Assembly (NCBI GenBank): GCA_040224245.1
Contig: JBEGIR010000050.1
Coordinates: 16,891 to 80,890, forward strand
DNA length: 64,000 bases
Source of the DNA: Puniceicoccaceae bacterium
GTDB taxonomy: Bacteria > Verrucomicrobiota > Verrucomicrobiia > Opitutales > JAFGAQ01
Direction: 5' to 3'
The notes beneath the pieces were generated by a model. That model searched no databases and had not been told where the DNA came from. It was given only the letters and a program-made list of their open reading frames with translations. The position numbers and the translations under genes are program-made. This document shows, one piece after another, positions 18,000 to 25,975 of the stretch. The number at the start of each line of letters is the position of its first letter. The first letter of the stretch is position 1.

Positions 18000-18075
18000 G
18001 CGATAGAGGACTTGAAACTTCAACTTGCCACTTCAACTTCCAAAGTGGCAGCCCGGTAGGGACTCGAACCCCAAC
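18000..18075. repeat. 76-bp duplication shared by the two tRNA-Gln loci (copy 1)
   Basis: The segment is identical over 76 bases to 24909-24984. It includes 30 bases of tRNA 3' half and 46 bases beyond the gene. In the tRNA sense the trailer forms TGCCACTT - 9 bases - AAGTGGCA, a perfect 8-bp stem that starts at the CCA end. There is no following T-run, so it is not a standard terminator; a processing or stabilising hairpin is possible. Confidence 0.85.
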
Positions 18076-18119
18076 TGAATGGACCAAAACCATTTGTGCT
18101 ACCATTACACCACCAGGCT
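18046..18119 (-). tRNA. tRNA-Gln (anticodon TTG)
   Basis: On the minus strand the 74 bases fold into a full cloverleaf: acceptor AGCCTGG with CCGGGCT (one G-T pair), D arm GTGTAATGGTAGCAC, anticodon stem AATGG/CCATT with loop TTTTGGT (anticodon TTG, reads CAA), T arm GGGGTTCGAGTCCC, discriminator G and an encoded CCA (18046-18048). The gene stands alone. Confidence 0.95.
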
Positions 18120-18277
18120 ATACGTGTAAGAAAGGTTAGTTGTTAACAGGAATGAATCAAACGTCAAGTTGTTCTTGCGGGGATTTTTAGGGTCGAGAAA
18201 AAGCTGGCAGTTGTGTGTTTTGAAACCGTGCTTTGGATTGACTCAGTCCGCAATTTCGGGTTTCTTTGATTCCCACC

Positions 18278-19021
18278 ATGGGGGAACCAACATCTGAATC
18301 AAGCGGTATTAAATTCAAGCGCGTCATCATCAAATTGAGTGGTGAAGTCCTCAAAAATGAGGCGACGGGAGATCCGATCAGCGCTTCGACTCTCAATTCG
18401 ATTTGTGAGGAGATCAAAGAGATCTACGAAATGGGGGTTCAAATCGGACTGGTGATCGGTGGAGGCAATATTTTTCGCGGAATTCAAGGCATCAAAGGGG
18501 CCGGGATTGACCGTGCTACCGGGGATTACATGGGCATGATGGCCACCGTGATCAACTCCATGGCATTGATGGGGACCTTTGAAAGCCTGGGTGTGCCGGT
18601 GCGTGTCCTGACCGCAGTGCGGATCGACAAAATTGCAGAACCTTACATCCTGAGGCGTGCGATTCGCCATTTGGAAAAGAAGCGTTTGGTGATTCTCGCT
18701 GCCGGTACGGGCAATCCTTACTTTTCGACGGATACGGCCGCTGCACTGCGTGGAAGCGAAATCGGGGCGGATGTCATCATCAAGGCAACCAAGGTGGATG
18801 GCGTCTATGACAAAGATCCGATGAAATCTCCCGATGCAAAAAAATACCGTGAAATTTCCTACTATGAAGTCTTGCGTCAACGCCTCAAGGTGATGGACAG
18901 CAACGCATTCTCTCTGTGCATGGATAACAAAATCCCCATCCTCGTGCTGAGCATGAAGGAGAAGGGCAACATCCGTCGCGCGATCATGGGCGAACCCATT
19001 GGCACGATCGTGCATTCTTAA
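18278..19021 (+). CDS. pyrH: UMP kinase
   Basis: A 247-residue amino-acid-kinase-family enzyme converting UMP to UDP in pyrimidine synthesis. Motifs: [13 protein letters not shown] (phosphate-binding lysine), [41 protein letters not shown] and the [10 protein letters not shown] block, all as in bacterial hexameric UMP kinases. Residues before the ATG at 18278 in the open frame start with TTG and are not needed. It is followed 42 bases later by frr, the arrangement seen in most bacteria (pyrH-frr), and lies after a tRNA-Gln gene on the other strand. Confidence 0.95.
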   Translation: MGEPTSESSGIKFKRVIIKLSGEVLKNEATGDPISASTLNSICEEIKEIYEMGVQIGLVIGGGNIFRGIQGIKGAGIDRATGDYMGMMATVINSMALMGTFESLGVPVRVLTAVRIDKIAEPYILRRAIRHLEKKRLVILAAGTGNPYFSTDTAAALRGSEIGADVIIKATKVDGVYDKDPMKSPDAKKYREISYYEVLRQRLKVMDSNAFSLCMDNKIPILVLSMKEKGNIRRAIMGEPIGTIVHS

Positions 19022-19063
19022 CGATGGTCATTAACGCTCGAAATTATCAAACCCGAAAAACTT

Positions 19064-19624
19064 ATGAATCCAGACGACGTCATCAAAACCCTCAAATCCG
19101 ACATGAAAAAAGCGGTGGAACACACTGCCAGTGAGTTTTCGACCCTGCACACTGGAAAGGCGAGTCCCTCAATGGTGGATTCGTTGCAGGCAGAGGTTTA
19201 TGGTTCGCAGATGCGAATTAAGGATATTGCCGCTATCACGACGCCTGATGCGCGCATGATCGTGATCCAGCCCTGGGACAAGACGGCACTCAAACCGATT
19301 GAACAGGCAATTTTGACTGCCAACATTGGATTCAATCCGTCCATTGATGGTGAAAAGGTGCGTGTACCGATTCCGGAGTTGAGCCGTGAGCGCCGCGAAA
19401 ACCTGATCAAGGTGGCTCACAAGATGGCAGAGGACGGACGCATCGGCATCCGGGCTGCACGCCACACGGCTATGGACGCGCTGAAGACCGCTGGCAAGAG
19501 CGGTGATATCTCGGAAGATGATCAGAAGCGCTATGAAAAAGAGGTGCAGAAGATCACGGATGAAAAAAATCAGGAGATCGCAAAGATTCTTGAAAACAAG
19601 GAGAAAGAGCTGCTGCAGGTCTGA
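19064..19624 (+). CDS. frr: Ribosome recycling factor
   Basis: A 186-residue protein that, with EF-G, splits post-termination ribosomes. The length and sequence match the family throughout: the N-terminal helix (DVIKTLKSDMKKAVEHTASEF), the RTGKAS-equivalent LHTGKASPSMVD, the ITTPDARMIVIQPWDK domain-II strand region, the IPELSRERRENLIKVAHKMAEDGRIGIR helix and the acidic/basic C-terminal helix. Downstream partner of pyrH and followed by a clear terminator. Confidence 0.96.
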   Translation: MNPDDVIKTLKSDMKKAVEHTASEFSTLHTGKASPSMVDSLQAEVYGSQMRIKDIAAITTPDARMIVIQPWDKTALKPIEQAILTANIGFNPSIDGEKVRVPIPELSRERRENLIKVAHKMAEDGRIGIRAARHTAMDALKTAGKSGDISEDDQKRYEKEVQKITDEKNQEIAKILENKEKELLQV

Positions 19625-19652
19625 AGTCATTCCCCTTTCCGGCATGAGAGTG

Positions 19653-19680
19653 GCCAGCTCATTCCGGGCTGGCTTTCTTG
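19653..19680 (+). terminator. Rho-independent terminator after frr
   Basis: GCCAGC (19653-19658), a 9-base loop and GCTGGC (19668-19673) are followed by TTTCTTGTTT. It lies 28 bases beyond the frr stop and separates pyrH-frr from proB. Confidence 0.75.
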
Positions 19681-19720
19681 TTTGCCCAAGCGCATTGCTT
19701 TCTAATTGAGCCTATTTTCT

Positions 19721-20854
19721 ATGGAAACACGGCATTTTCCCTCCGACTTTCATCCCAGGCGCATTGTGGTCAAACTGGGCACCGGCATCCTGACCTCTGG
19801 TATTGGCCAGCTGGATCTCGACGTCATTCGCAACATCTGTGAGCAGATTGCGGAGCTGCGTCGTCAGGGCATGACCGTGATTGTGGTCAGCTCTGGAGCG
19901 GTGGGACTGGGCATGGGGCGCCTAGGCATGCATCGACGTCCCCGTGATCTGCCAACGCTGCAGGCCTGTGCTTCGGTGGGGCAGAGTATTTTGATCGAAA
20001 CCTGGCAGAAGGGCTTTGACCCCTGGTCGGTGCATGTGGGGCAGATTTTGCTCACGCGGGACGACCTCTCGATCCGCAAGCGACATGTGGCGGTTCGTGA
20101 GACGATCGAACGCCTGTTGCGTGCCGACATTGTCCCGGTGATCAACGAGAATGACTGCATCAGCGTGGATGAATTGAAATTCGGCGACAACGATGTGCTC
20201 AGTGCGCTGGTGGCAAGCCTGACCAAGAGTGATTTGCTCATTCTACTGTCGACCATTCCCGGCTTGATGAATCTGGAAACAGGGGAAGTCGTACACACGG
20301 TGGACGCACTCAGTGATGCGGTTCGCAGCCTGGCTCAGGGAACGCAGAGTCCCACTGCAGTGGGCGGAATGATTTCAAAGCTCAACGCAGTCCAGATCGC
20401 GACCGGATCGAACTGCGGGGTCTTCATTGCCCACGGCAAGGAGCCGGGCATACTGCAGAATCTGCTGGCGGGGGCAATGAAAGGCACCTACTTCGTGCCA
20501 CAGTCGACCGACCTTCGCTCTCACAAGCGCTGGCTTGCCTATTTTCACCAGACCCATGGTTCGATTTCAGTGGATGCTGGTGCGGCGAAGGCGCTGGTAG
20601 AAGGGGGGAAGAGTCTGCTCGCTCGAGGGGTCATCCAGGTTGAGGGCAGTTTTGGCACCGGAGCCGTTGTGGACATCAAGAGTGAGCAGGGCGACGTGAT
20701 TGCCCGCGGGATCACGCAGTTTGCCTCGGCAGAGTTGGCGGAACTGCTGGGCAAATCGACCTCAGAGATCCGCAAGACCTTCCCTGACCGAAAACATACC
20801 GAAGTGATACACCGGGACGCGCTGGCCCTCACCGAGCGCAAACCAGTGCAGTGA
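19721..20854 (+). CDS. proB: Glutamate 5-kinase with PUA domain
   Basis: A 377-residue enzyme that phosphorylates glutamate as the first step of proline synthesis. The kinase domain (about 10-260) shows RIVVKLGTGILTSG, VVSSGAVGLGMGRLG, VPVINENDCISVDE and FGDNDVLSALVASL; the C-terminal PUA domain (about 280-355) shows GSISVDAGAAKALVEGGKSLLARGVIQVEG. The PUA-bearing form resembles E. coli ProB. proA is not adjacent. The ATG at 19721 is preferred over an upstream TTG at 19706. dgt begins 15 bases after the stop, suggesting co-transcription. Confidence 0.95.
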   Translation: METRHFPSDFHPRRIVVKLGTGILTSGIGQLDLDVIRNICEQIAELRRQGMTVIVVSSGAVGLGMGRLGMHRRPRDLPTLQACASVGQSILIETWQKGFDPWSVHVGQILLTRDDLSIRKRHVAVRETIERLLRADIVPVINENDCISVDELKFGDNDVLSALVASLTKSDLLILLSTIPGLMNLETGEVVHTVDALSDAVRSLAQGTQSPTAVGGMISKLNAVQIATGSNCGVFIAHGKEPGILQNLLAGAMKGTYFVPQSTDLRSHKRWLAYFHQTHGSISVDAGAAKALVEGGKSLLARGVIQVEGSFGTGAVVDIKSEQGDVIARGITQFASAELAELLGKSTSEIRKTFPDRKHTEVIHRDALALTERKPVQ

Positions 20855-20869
20855 CAGGGCTCCTCAGTA

Positions 20870-22186
20870 ATGGACAACACCTTCTATCAGGCTTTTGATA
20901 CGGATCGGCGGCAGGAACCCAGCTCAAATCCGCAGTTTGACGAGATCCGCAGCGCGTTTCAGATTGATCGGGATCGCATCGTATTTTCCTATGCCTTTCG
21001 ACGCCTGCAGTCGAAAACCCAGGTGTTTCAATCGGGGGAATTTGATTTCTACCGAACGCGACTGACCCACTCGATCGAGGTGGCAAAAATTGCCCGTTCC
21101 ATTGCGGATTTGCTCAATCGCAGTGCACCGGAACTCAACGATGAATTTCACATCGACACGGATCTGGTGGAAGCGATCGGCATGGCGCACGATCTCGGGC
21201 ATCCGCCCTTTGGACATATCGGTGAGCGAAAGCTCAACTTCCTGATGCAGGAGCACGGTGGTTTTGAAGGAAACGCGCAGACTCTGCGCATCCTCACCCG
21301 GCTGTTTTATGCCCGTAAGGATGGAAGCAAGGGCATGAATCCCAGCCGCGCGTTGCTGGACGGGATCCTCAAATACAAGGTGCTGCAGATGGAAAAGGTT
21401 CGAGGCCGCGAGCAGGGAGGATACGAATACCCGGAGCATCATTTTTTGTACAATGAAGACAGGCCCTGGCTTGAGTTTGCACTGGGCGGACGGGAAAAGG
21501 AAGTGCGCGAATTCTGTCGGAAGTCACACCTTTCCCTTAACGCCTTCCGCTCTATTGAATGCCAGATCATGGATTGGGCGGACGATACGGCGTATTCGAT
21601 CAACGACATCATCGATTCGATTCAGGCGGGCTACCTCAATCCGCAGCGCATCGAACGTTGGGCAGAGGTGCAGCAGCTGGATGCGGACGAGCAGGCTGCG
21701 CTCGAAGAGTTGCTCGGGGTGATCGTGAGACAGCGGCATGAATCGTTTCTCAATACACAAATTGGTAAGTTCATCCATGCGGTGCGTCTGGTGGAGACGC
21801 ACAACCCGATGCGGGATCTCAGCAATCGCTATCGCTTCGAGCTGGAAGTGGATGCGCTGCGTCAGAAAACCGCGAGGCTCTACAAGCGCATTGCAGTGGA
21901 TTTGATCTTTCGCTCACCCCAGATCCATCGCATTGAGTACAAGGGAGGATTGATTCTGGAACAGTTGTTCAACGCATTGGTCGACAACTACATTCACAGT
22001 CCTGGCGCTGACCGCCTCAATTTGATCCCGGCTCCGTTTGGAGAGCAGATTCGCAAAGCGGACGATGAGACTGAGGCGATGCGTATTCTGTGTGACAGTG
22101 TTGCGGACATGACAGATGCACTGGCGATTCGAACTTACAAGCAGCTGTTTGATCCGGATTTTGGATCGATTCTGGATATCGTGTGA
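20870..22186 (+). CDS. dgt: dGTP triphosphohydrolase (dNTPase)
   Basis: A 438-residue HD-domain enzyme that cleaves dNTPs to nucleosides and triphosphate, controlling dNTP pools. The HD metal site is formed by RLTHSIEVAKIARSIA (first His), GMAHDLGHPPFGHIGE (HD pair) and the later WADDTAYSINDIID aspartate. Length is close to the cyanobacterial/Thermus type of dNTPase rather than the 505-residue E. coli enzyme. Fifteen bases after proB; converges on the potassium channel gene with a 42-base gap. Confidence 0.93.
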   Translation: MDNTFYQAFDTDRRQEPSSNPQFDEIRSAFQIDRDRIVFSYAFRRLQSKTQVFQSGEFDFYRTRLTHSIEVAKIARSIADLLNRSAPELNDEFHIDTDLVEAIGMAHDLGHPPFGHIGERKLNFLMQEHGGFEGNAQTLRILTRLFYARKDGSKGMNPSRALLDGILKYKVLQMEKVRGREQGGYEYPEHHFLYNEDRPWLEFALGGREKEVREFCRKSHLSLNAFRSIECQIMDWADDTAYSINDIIDSIQAGYLNPQRIERWAEVQQLDADEQAALEELLGVIVRQRHESFLNTQIGKFIHAVRLVETHNPMRDLSNRYRFELEVDALRQKTARLYKRIAVDLIFRSPQIHRIEYKGGLILEQLFNALVDNYIHSPGADRLNLIPAPFGEQIRKADDETEAMRILCDSVADMTDALAIRTYKQLFDPDFGSILDIV

Positions 22187-22228
22187 AACACGTTGTGCAG
22201 GATCGCAAGGGTGACCCAGGCAGGAATT

Positions 22229-22957
22229 CTACGGTTCCCGACGGTGTGTTTGGGATCGATCCGGTTCTTCGTCACGCACCTCGGTGAGTGTGGCGGCGAT
22301 GATGCCACTGGGAACCGCGACAATCGCAAGTCCGATGGACAGGATGAAAAAGGTGAAAATCTTGCCTCCTGTGGTGATCGGATAAACATCCCCGTATCCC
22401 ACAGTGGTGAGCGTGGCGACAGCCCACCAGAACGATTCCGGAATGCTGCTAAACTTGTCGGGTTGGGCGGTGGATTCGAAAAAGTAGATTCCCACAGATG
22501 AGAGATAGATCACAATGATGGCAGTGATCCCAAAGAGGATGAGTTCTTCCCTCGCCCGACGAAATGCTCGTCGGTAGCGCAGCAGTGCGTTGTTGTAGCG
22601 CGCGAGTTTGAGCACGCGAAAGATGCGCAGCAGGCGAAAGGCCCTAAGTCCGCGCAGGTCGATTCCCAGAGAGAGGTAAAAGGGCAGAATGGCGAGCAGA
22701 TCGATGATGCCAAAAAATGTGAAGAGGTAGCGAAAGCCCAATTTGGAGAAGCCGATGCGCAGCAATAGCTCGATGGTGAAAATCGCAACACAGGCATATT
22801 CAAGCCAGTGCAGGAGCCGGTAAACCTGCGGACTCAGTCCGGGAACTGTTTCGAACGTGATGCCCAGAATGGAAACGACAATGGCGAACTGAATGAACCA
22901 ATCGAAGTATTTTCCCGAGCGGGTTTGGGATTCATCGACGAGGTTTCGAAGCTTCAT
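22229..22957 (-). CDS. Voltage-gated-type potassium channel subunit
   Basis: A 242-residue six-helix ion channel. S1-S3 lie between about 18 and 98; S4 is a recognisable voltage sensor with regularly spaced arginines over 102-120 (RGLRAFRLLRIFRVLKLAR); S5 and the pore follow, with selectivity filter TVGYGD at 185-190, the potassium signature. S6 (FFILSIGLAIVAVPSGIIAATL) is followed by a short charged tail, with no RCK domain. This resembles small KvAP-like bacterial channels. Single gene. Confidence 0.9.
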   Translation of the reverse strand: MKLRNLVDESQTRSGKYFDWFIQFAIVVSILGITFETVPGLSPQVYRLLHWLEYACVAIFTIELLLRIGFSKLGFRYLFTFFGIIDLLAILPFYLSLGIDLRGLRAFRLLRIFRVLKLARYNNALLRYRRAFRRAREELILFGITAIIVIYLSSVGIYFFESTAQPDKFSSIPESFWWAVATLTTVGYGDVYPITTGGKIFTFFILSIGLAIVAVPSGIIAATLTEVRDEEPDRSQTHRREP

Positions 22958-23046
22958 GGTTTGCTGGAAATGTGATCCGTATGCGGGAGCGTAGCGGTGC
23001 GATCCTCTTCATCAGGTTTGTGAAGCAACCGGGTGAATTTGCGCCC

Positions 23047-23223
23047 TCAGGATGTGCGTTTGCGCCCCATCCAGAAGGGAACGGTGGCAAACCAGACCAG
23101 TGTGCCAGCGAGCATGAGATTGGACATGGTGGGTTTTTCGATGGAACCCGCGAGGTAGAATATGGGCGGGACCACAACGAGTAGCAGGGCAAGATAAGAA
23201 AGTAGTTTGAGCAGTGTTTTCAT
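23047..23223 (-). CDS. Small two-helix membrane protein, unknown
   Basis: A 58-residue protein: helix 1 (LLKLLSYLALLLVVVPPIFYL) and helix 2 (NLMLAGTLVWFATVPFWM) joined by SIEKPTMS, ending in basic GRKRTS. Start chosen at ATG 23223, directly before helix 1. It follows the NCS1 permease stop by 22 bases and probably shares its transcript. Similar short proteins are common downstream of transporters in this kind of genome, but no function is known. Confidence 0.6.
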   Translation of the reverse strand: MKTLLKLLSYLALLLVVVPPIFYLAGSIEKPTMSNLMLAGTLVWFATVPFWMGRKRTS

Positions 23224-23245
23224 GGTGTTTGGGTTGAGGGTGGAT

Positions 23246-24673
23246 TCAGGCAACAACGGTTGCGGCGGTGCGATGTTGGCGCTGGATCAGAGCGCTGCAC
23301 ACAAGGTAGAGCAGGGCGGCAACAAACCATCCCGGCAAGCTGACAAAATACAGTCCAATCACGCCCTTGAGCACGAGGGTCACGCAGATCAACAGGGTAA
23401 GGATCCAGGCAATACCGGCTGCCCAGTTGAAGGAGATGCCCGAAACTTCTGCAAAGTAAGATTGCAGACGAAATTTGCGCATCAACCAGAAATCGCAGAA
23501 AATCACGGCTCCCATGGGCATGAGCACCAAACCGTAAATGGCGACAAATCCGAGCAGTTTCATGGCAATCGCCGGAAACATGCCCGCTGTTGCTGCGATC
23601 ATACCAATGGCAAACGTGACCTTGAATCGTGAGACTTTGGGCAATACTGCTTGGAAAGCGAGGCCAGCACGGTAGATGGTGGGGTTGGCGGTGGTCCAAC
23701 CTGCAATGATCACGCAAAGTAGTCCTGCGATACCGCAGGCATTGGAGGCCATGGGACCGGGCAGCACATCTGTGTGCGAGGGATTGAGGTGCAGCTGCAG
23801 GGCAAAGAGAATGGATGCAGAGATCCAGGCAACAAAATGTCCGAGATACATGCCAGTGGCGGAGGCGAGGCCATGCCAGGATTTTTTGGCGAATCGAAAG
23901 ATGGAGAGATCCGACATGCCCACATGCATGGCCATGTTGCAGAACCAGGCGAAAAACAGCACGTGCCAGAATGTGAATTTCACCTGTCCCGGAAGCGGGT
24001 CGCCTCCTTTCCAGATCGCGGTTTGGGCAAGGTTCACCAGATCATCCCAGCTCGAAATCTGGGTTTGAGTGGCCAACATGAAATCCTTGAGTCCGATCAG
24101 TCCGAAGGCGATGAAGACCAGGACCATCCAGGGTGCGGCCCAATTGGCAAAACGAGCGAGATACTGGTAACCGTTGGCTGCGACCCACGCAATGACTGCG
24201 CCCACGCCCAATACCGTAATCACCCAACCCATGCTGTTGGGCGCCCAGTCGTTCAGACCCGGCATTCGGAAACCAAACCACACGCCGAAGGCGGTGGAGG
24301 AGACTGTGACCATCGCTCCGGCGAGGAAGCAGAACATCACGCCGTTGGCCAGATTGTACAGCAGGACCAATTTGGAGCCGCAGATTTTTTCAAGTTGATA
24401 GTAGAGCGTCAGCCTGGCACGCGTGGCGATGGGAGCGGTGAGCAGAGTCCAGCTCAGCACGGCTAGCAGATTTCCCAGAAGCAGGCCCATGACCAGGTCG
24501 AATGCGCTGACTCCAGCAGCGACAAATAGCGGACCCAGCGTCAGCTCAGTGCCAGCTGTATGTTCCCCAGCATACTGGCCGACGAAATTCTTGAATCCCA
24601 GACGGTGGGAAGAGGGCACGGGTTCGCGTTCGAATTCAGCGTGATGGGCAGGGGGCGTTTGGGAATCACTCAT
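23246..24673 (-). CDS. NCS1-family nucleobase/cation permease
   Basis: A 475-residue inner-membrane transporter with about 12 helices, of the purine/cytosine permease (CodB-like NCS1) family. Evidence: the N-terminal cytoplasmic tail (HRLGFKNFVGQYAGEHTAGTELTLGPLFVAAG), helix 1-3 pattern LLLGNLLAVLSWTLLTAPIATRARL (the conserved NCS1 GN..g......p turn) and FANWAAPWMVLVFIAFGLIGL for helix 6. Substrate unresolved: cytosine, purines, thiamine precursors or hydroxymethyl-pyrimidine are family options. Start ATG 24673 follows a TTG-started extension that is not family-like. A 58-residue membrane protein lies immediately downstream. Confidence 0.85.
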   Translation of the reverse strand: MSDSQTPPAHHAEFEREPVPSSHRLGFKNFVGQYAGEHTAGTELTLGPLFVAAGVSAFDLVMGLLLGNLLAVLSWTLLTAPIATRARLTLYYQLEKICGSKLVLLYNLANGVMFCFLAGAMVTVSSTAFGVWFGFRMPGLNDWAPNSMGWVITVLGVGAVIAWVAANGYQYLARFANWAAPWMVLVFIAFGLIGLKDFMLATQTQISSWDDLVNLAQTAIWKGGDPLPGQVKFTFWHVLFFAWFCNMAMHVGMSDLSIFRFAKKSWHGLASATGMYLGHFVAWISASILFALQLHLNPSHTDVLPGPMASNACGIAGLLCVIIAGWTTANPTIYRAGLAFQAVLPKVSRFKVTFAIGMIAATAGMFPAIAMKLLGFVAIYGLVLMPMGAVIFCDFWLMRKFRLQSYFAEVSGISFNWAAGIAWILTLLICVTLVLKGVIGLYFVSLPGWFVAALLYLVCSALIQRQHRTAATVVA

Positions 24674-24815
24674 GGGTTGCAACAGATCAGAATCGAAGGG
24701 TTAGGCAAAATCGAGCTTCTGGGTAAGGCTAGGGTTCCGGGGTTTGGGGTTGAAACTCCATTTGCAGGATGCATGCAAACGGGTTTGATCCGGCAAATCA
24801 AAACTTTTGTGGAAA

Positions 24816-24876
24816 GTTGGAAGGGGAAAGGAGAAAGTCGAAAGTTGAAAGTCCGAGTGGAAAGTTGGAGTTGAGC
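24816..24876. repeat. Degenerate GAAAGTTG-rich tract
   Basis: This stretch is built from variants of GAAAGTTG (GGAAAGTTGGAAG, GAAAGTCGAAAGTTGAAAG, GGAAAGTTGGAGTTGAG). It lies just before the tRNA-Gln trailer, whose own AAGTTGAAGTTTCAAG motifs look related. Confidence 0.6.
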
Positions 24877-24879
24877 GTC

Positions 24880-24895
24880 CCTACCTTAAGGTAGG
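24880..24895. repeat. Perfect 16-bp palindrome
   Basis: CCTACCTTAAGGTAGG is a perfect inverted repeat without loop. A degraded counterpart (CCTACCTAAAG) sits at the same relative place near the first tRNA-Gln copy (17970-17980), so it belongs to the shared flank. Confidence 0.7.
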
Positions 24896-24908
24896 ATCTG
24901 GAGTCTGC

Positions 24909-24984
24909 GCGATAGAGGACTTGAAACTTCAACTTGCCACTTCAACTTCCAAAGTGGCAGCCCGGTAGGGACTCGAACCCCAAC
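24909..24984. repeat. 76-bp duplication shared by the two tRNA-Gln loci (copy 2)
   Basis: Identical to 18000-18075, covering the tRNA 3' half and 46 bases of downstream sequence including the TGCCACTT/AAGTGGCA hairpin. Confidence 0.85.
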
Positions 24985-25028
24985 AAGCAGTGCCAGAAAC
25001 TGCTGTGCTACCATTACACCACCGGGCT
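24955..25028 (-). tRNA. tRNA-Gln (anticodon CTG)
   Basis: Minus-strand cloverleaf of 74 bases: acceptor AGCCCGG/CCGGGCT (perfect), D arm GTGTAATGGTAGCAC, anticodon stem GCAGT/ACTGC with loop TTCTGGC (anticodon CTG, reads CAG), T arm GGGGTTCGAGTCCC, discriminator G, encoded CCA. Together with the TTG species it covers both glutamine codons. Confidence 0.95.
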
Positions 25029-25261
25029 TTGTTCAGGTTCTGAAACGACCTAAAGGAGCATCGAAACAAATTGCATTTGGGAATTCAATCGGAATTTGCG
25101 GGAAGCCGACTGTTTTTTCCGGGCATGCACTGTATGGGGAAAATCTGTCCGAATAGACGTTGCACTGAGCGGTTGAATGAGTTAGCGTGCGCGCGTTTTG
25201 TCTTCGTCCCCTGTTGGGGATGAGACATCTAATCCTTCTATTCGTCAACACCACCAAACCT

Positions 25262-25798
25262 ATGAGCAATTGTTTCTTCTATGCGTTTGCAACTTCCGTT
25301 GTGAGTTTCATCTACACCCTCATCCTCTTCTTCCTTGGATTTCACGGAGAAAAAATGGAGCAGGGTCAACTCCTCGCATGGGGTGGTCTGGTCATTTTGG
25401 CTGTAGGGCTATTCCTTGCCGTTCGTGCTGCCAAGGCTGAGAAAGTGGAGGCTGGCGAAGGATTTTCGTATGGAAATGGATTTTCCACGGCCTTTCTGAC
25501 TAGTGTCTTTGTGGCGGTATTTTCAGCGATCCTGGCATTTGTTTATGCTTCCTACATCAACCCTGAAATGGCGGACCATGCCTGGCGCATTCAGGAGCAG
25601 GCGATGATCGAACAGGGAATGTCGGATGAACAGATTGGACAGGTTGAAGGTTTTACCCGGACCATCATGAAACCTGGTCTTCAGGCCGTTTTTGGTTTTT
25701 TTGGCAGCTTGGTTACAGGCCTCATTCTCAGCCTGATCATTGCGATTTTCACCCGCAAGAAGGTCGAAGACGACCTGGGAACAAATCCGGCGGGCTGA
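25262..25798 (+). CDS. DUF4199-type membrane protein
   Basis: A 178-residue inner-membrane protein with four predicted helices. The pattern of a glycine-rich first hairpin, a soluble loop EGFSYGNGFSTAFLTSVF, then AFVYASYINPEMADHAWRIQEQAMIEQGMSDEQIGQ and a last helix pair is characteristic of DUF4199, a family without known function, frequent in Bacteroidetes and Verrucomicrobia. ATG 25262 begins the first helix; residues of the open frame upstream (to 25187) are outside the family. It precedes typA on the same strand but 177 bases apart, so co-transcription is uncertain. Confidence 0.75.
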   Translation: MSNCFFYAFATSVVSFIYTLILFFLGFHGEKMEQGQLLAWGGLVILAVGLFLAVRAAKAEKVEAGEGFSYGNGFSTAFLTSVFVAVFSAILAFVYASYINPEMADHAWRIQEQAMIEQGMSDEQIGQVEGFTRTIMKPGLQAVFGFFGSLVTGLILSLIIAIFTRKKVEDDLGTNPAG

Positions 25799-25975
25799 TG
25801 CTCACAAGCGTCGGTTGCGAGCACAGGCTGCCCTCGTGTTTGCAATCGACTCTGCTTGCGTGAAATGGGTTTGCACTGAATTCACGCATGATCGCTTTCC
25901 TTCTGTCCTCGCAAGTTTTCGCTCGTTTTCGGATGCGAACGTGTCATGCTGCGTCGTTTTGCTCAAAGCGAAGCT

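Noticed and set aside
18046..25028. Possible genomic island between the two tRNA-Gln copies
   Set aside because: The DNA between them holds pyrH, frr, proB and dgt, typical core genes, and no integrase, phage or plasmid gene; the repeats are better explained by tRNA duplication.
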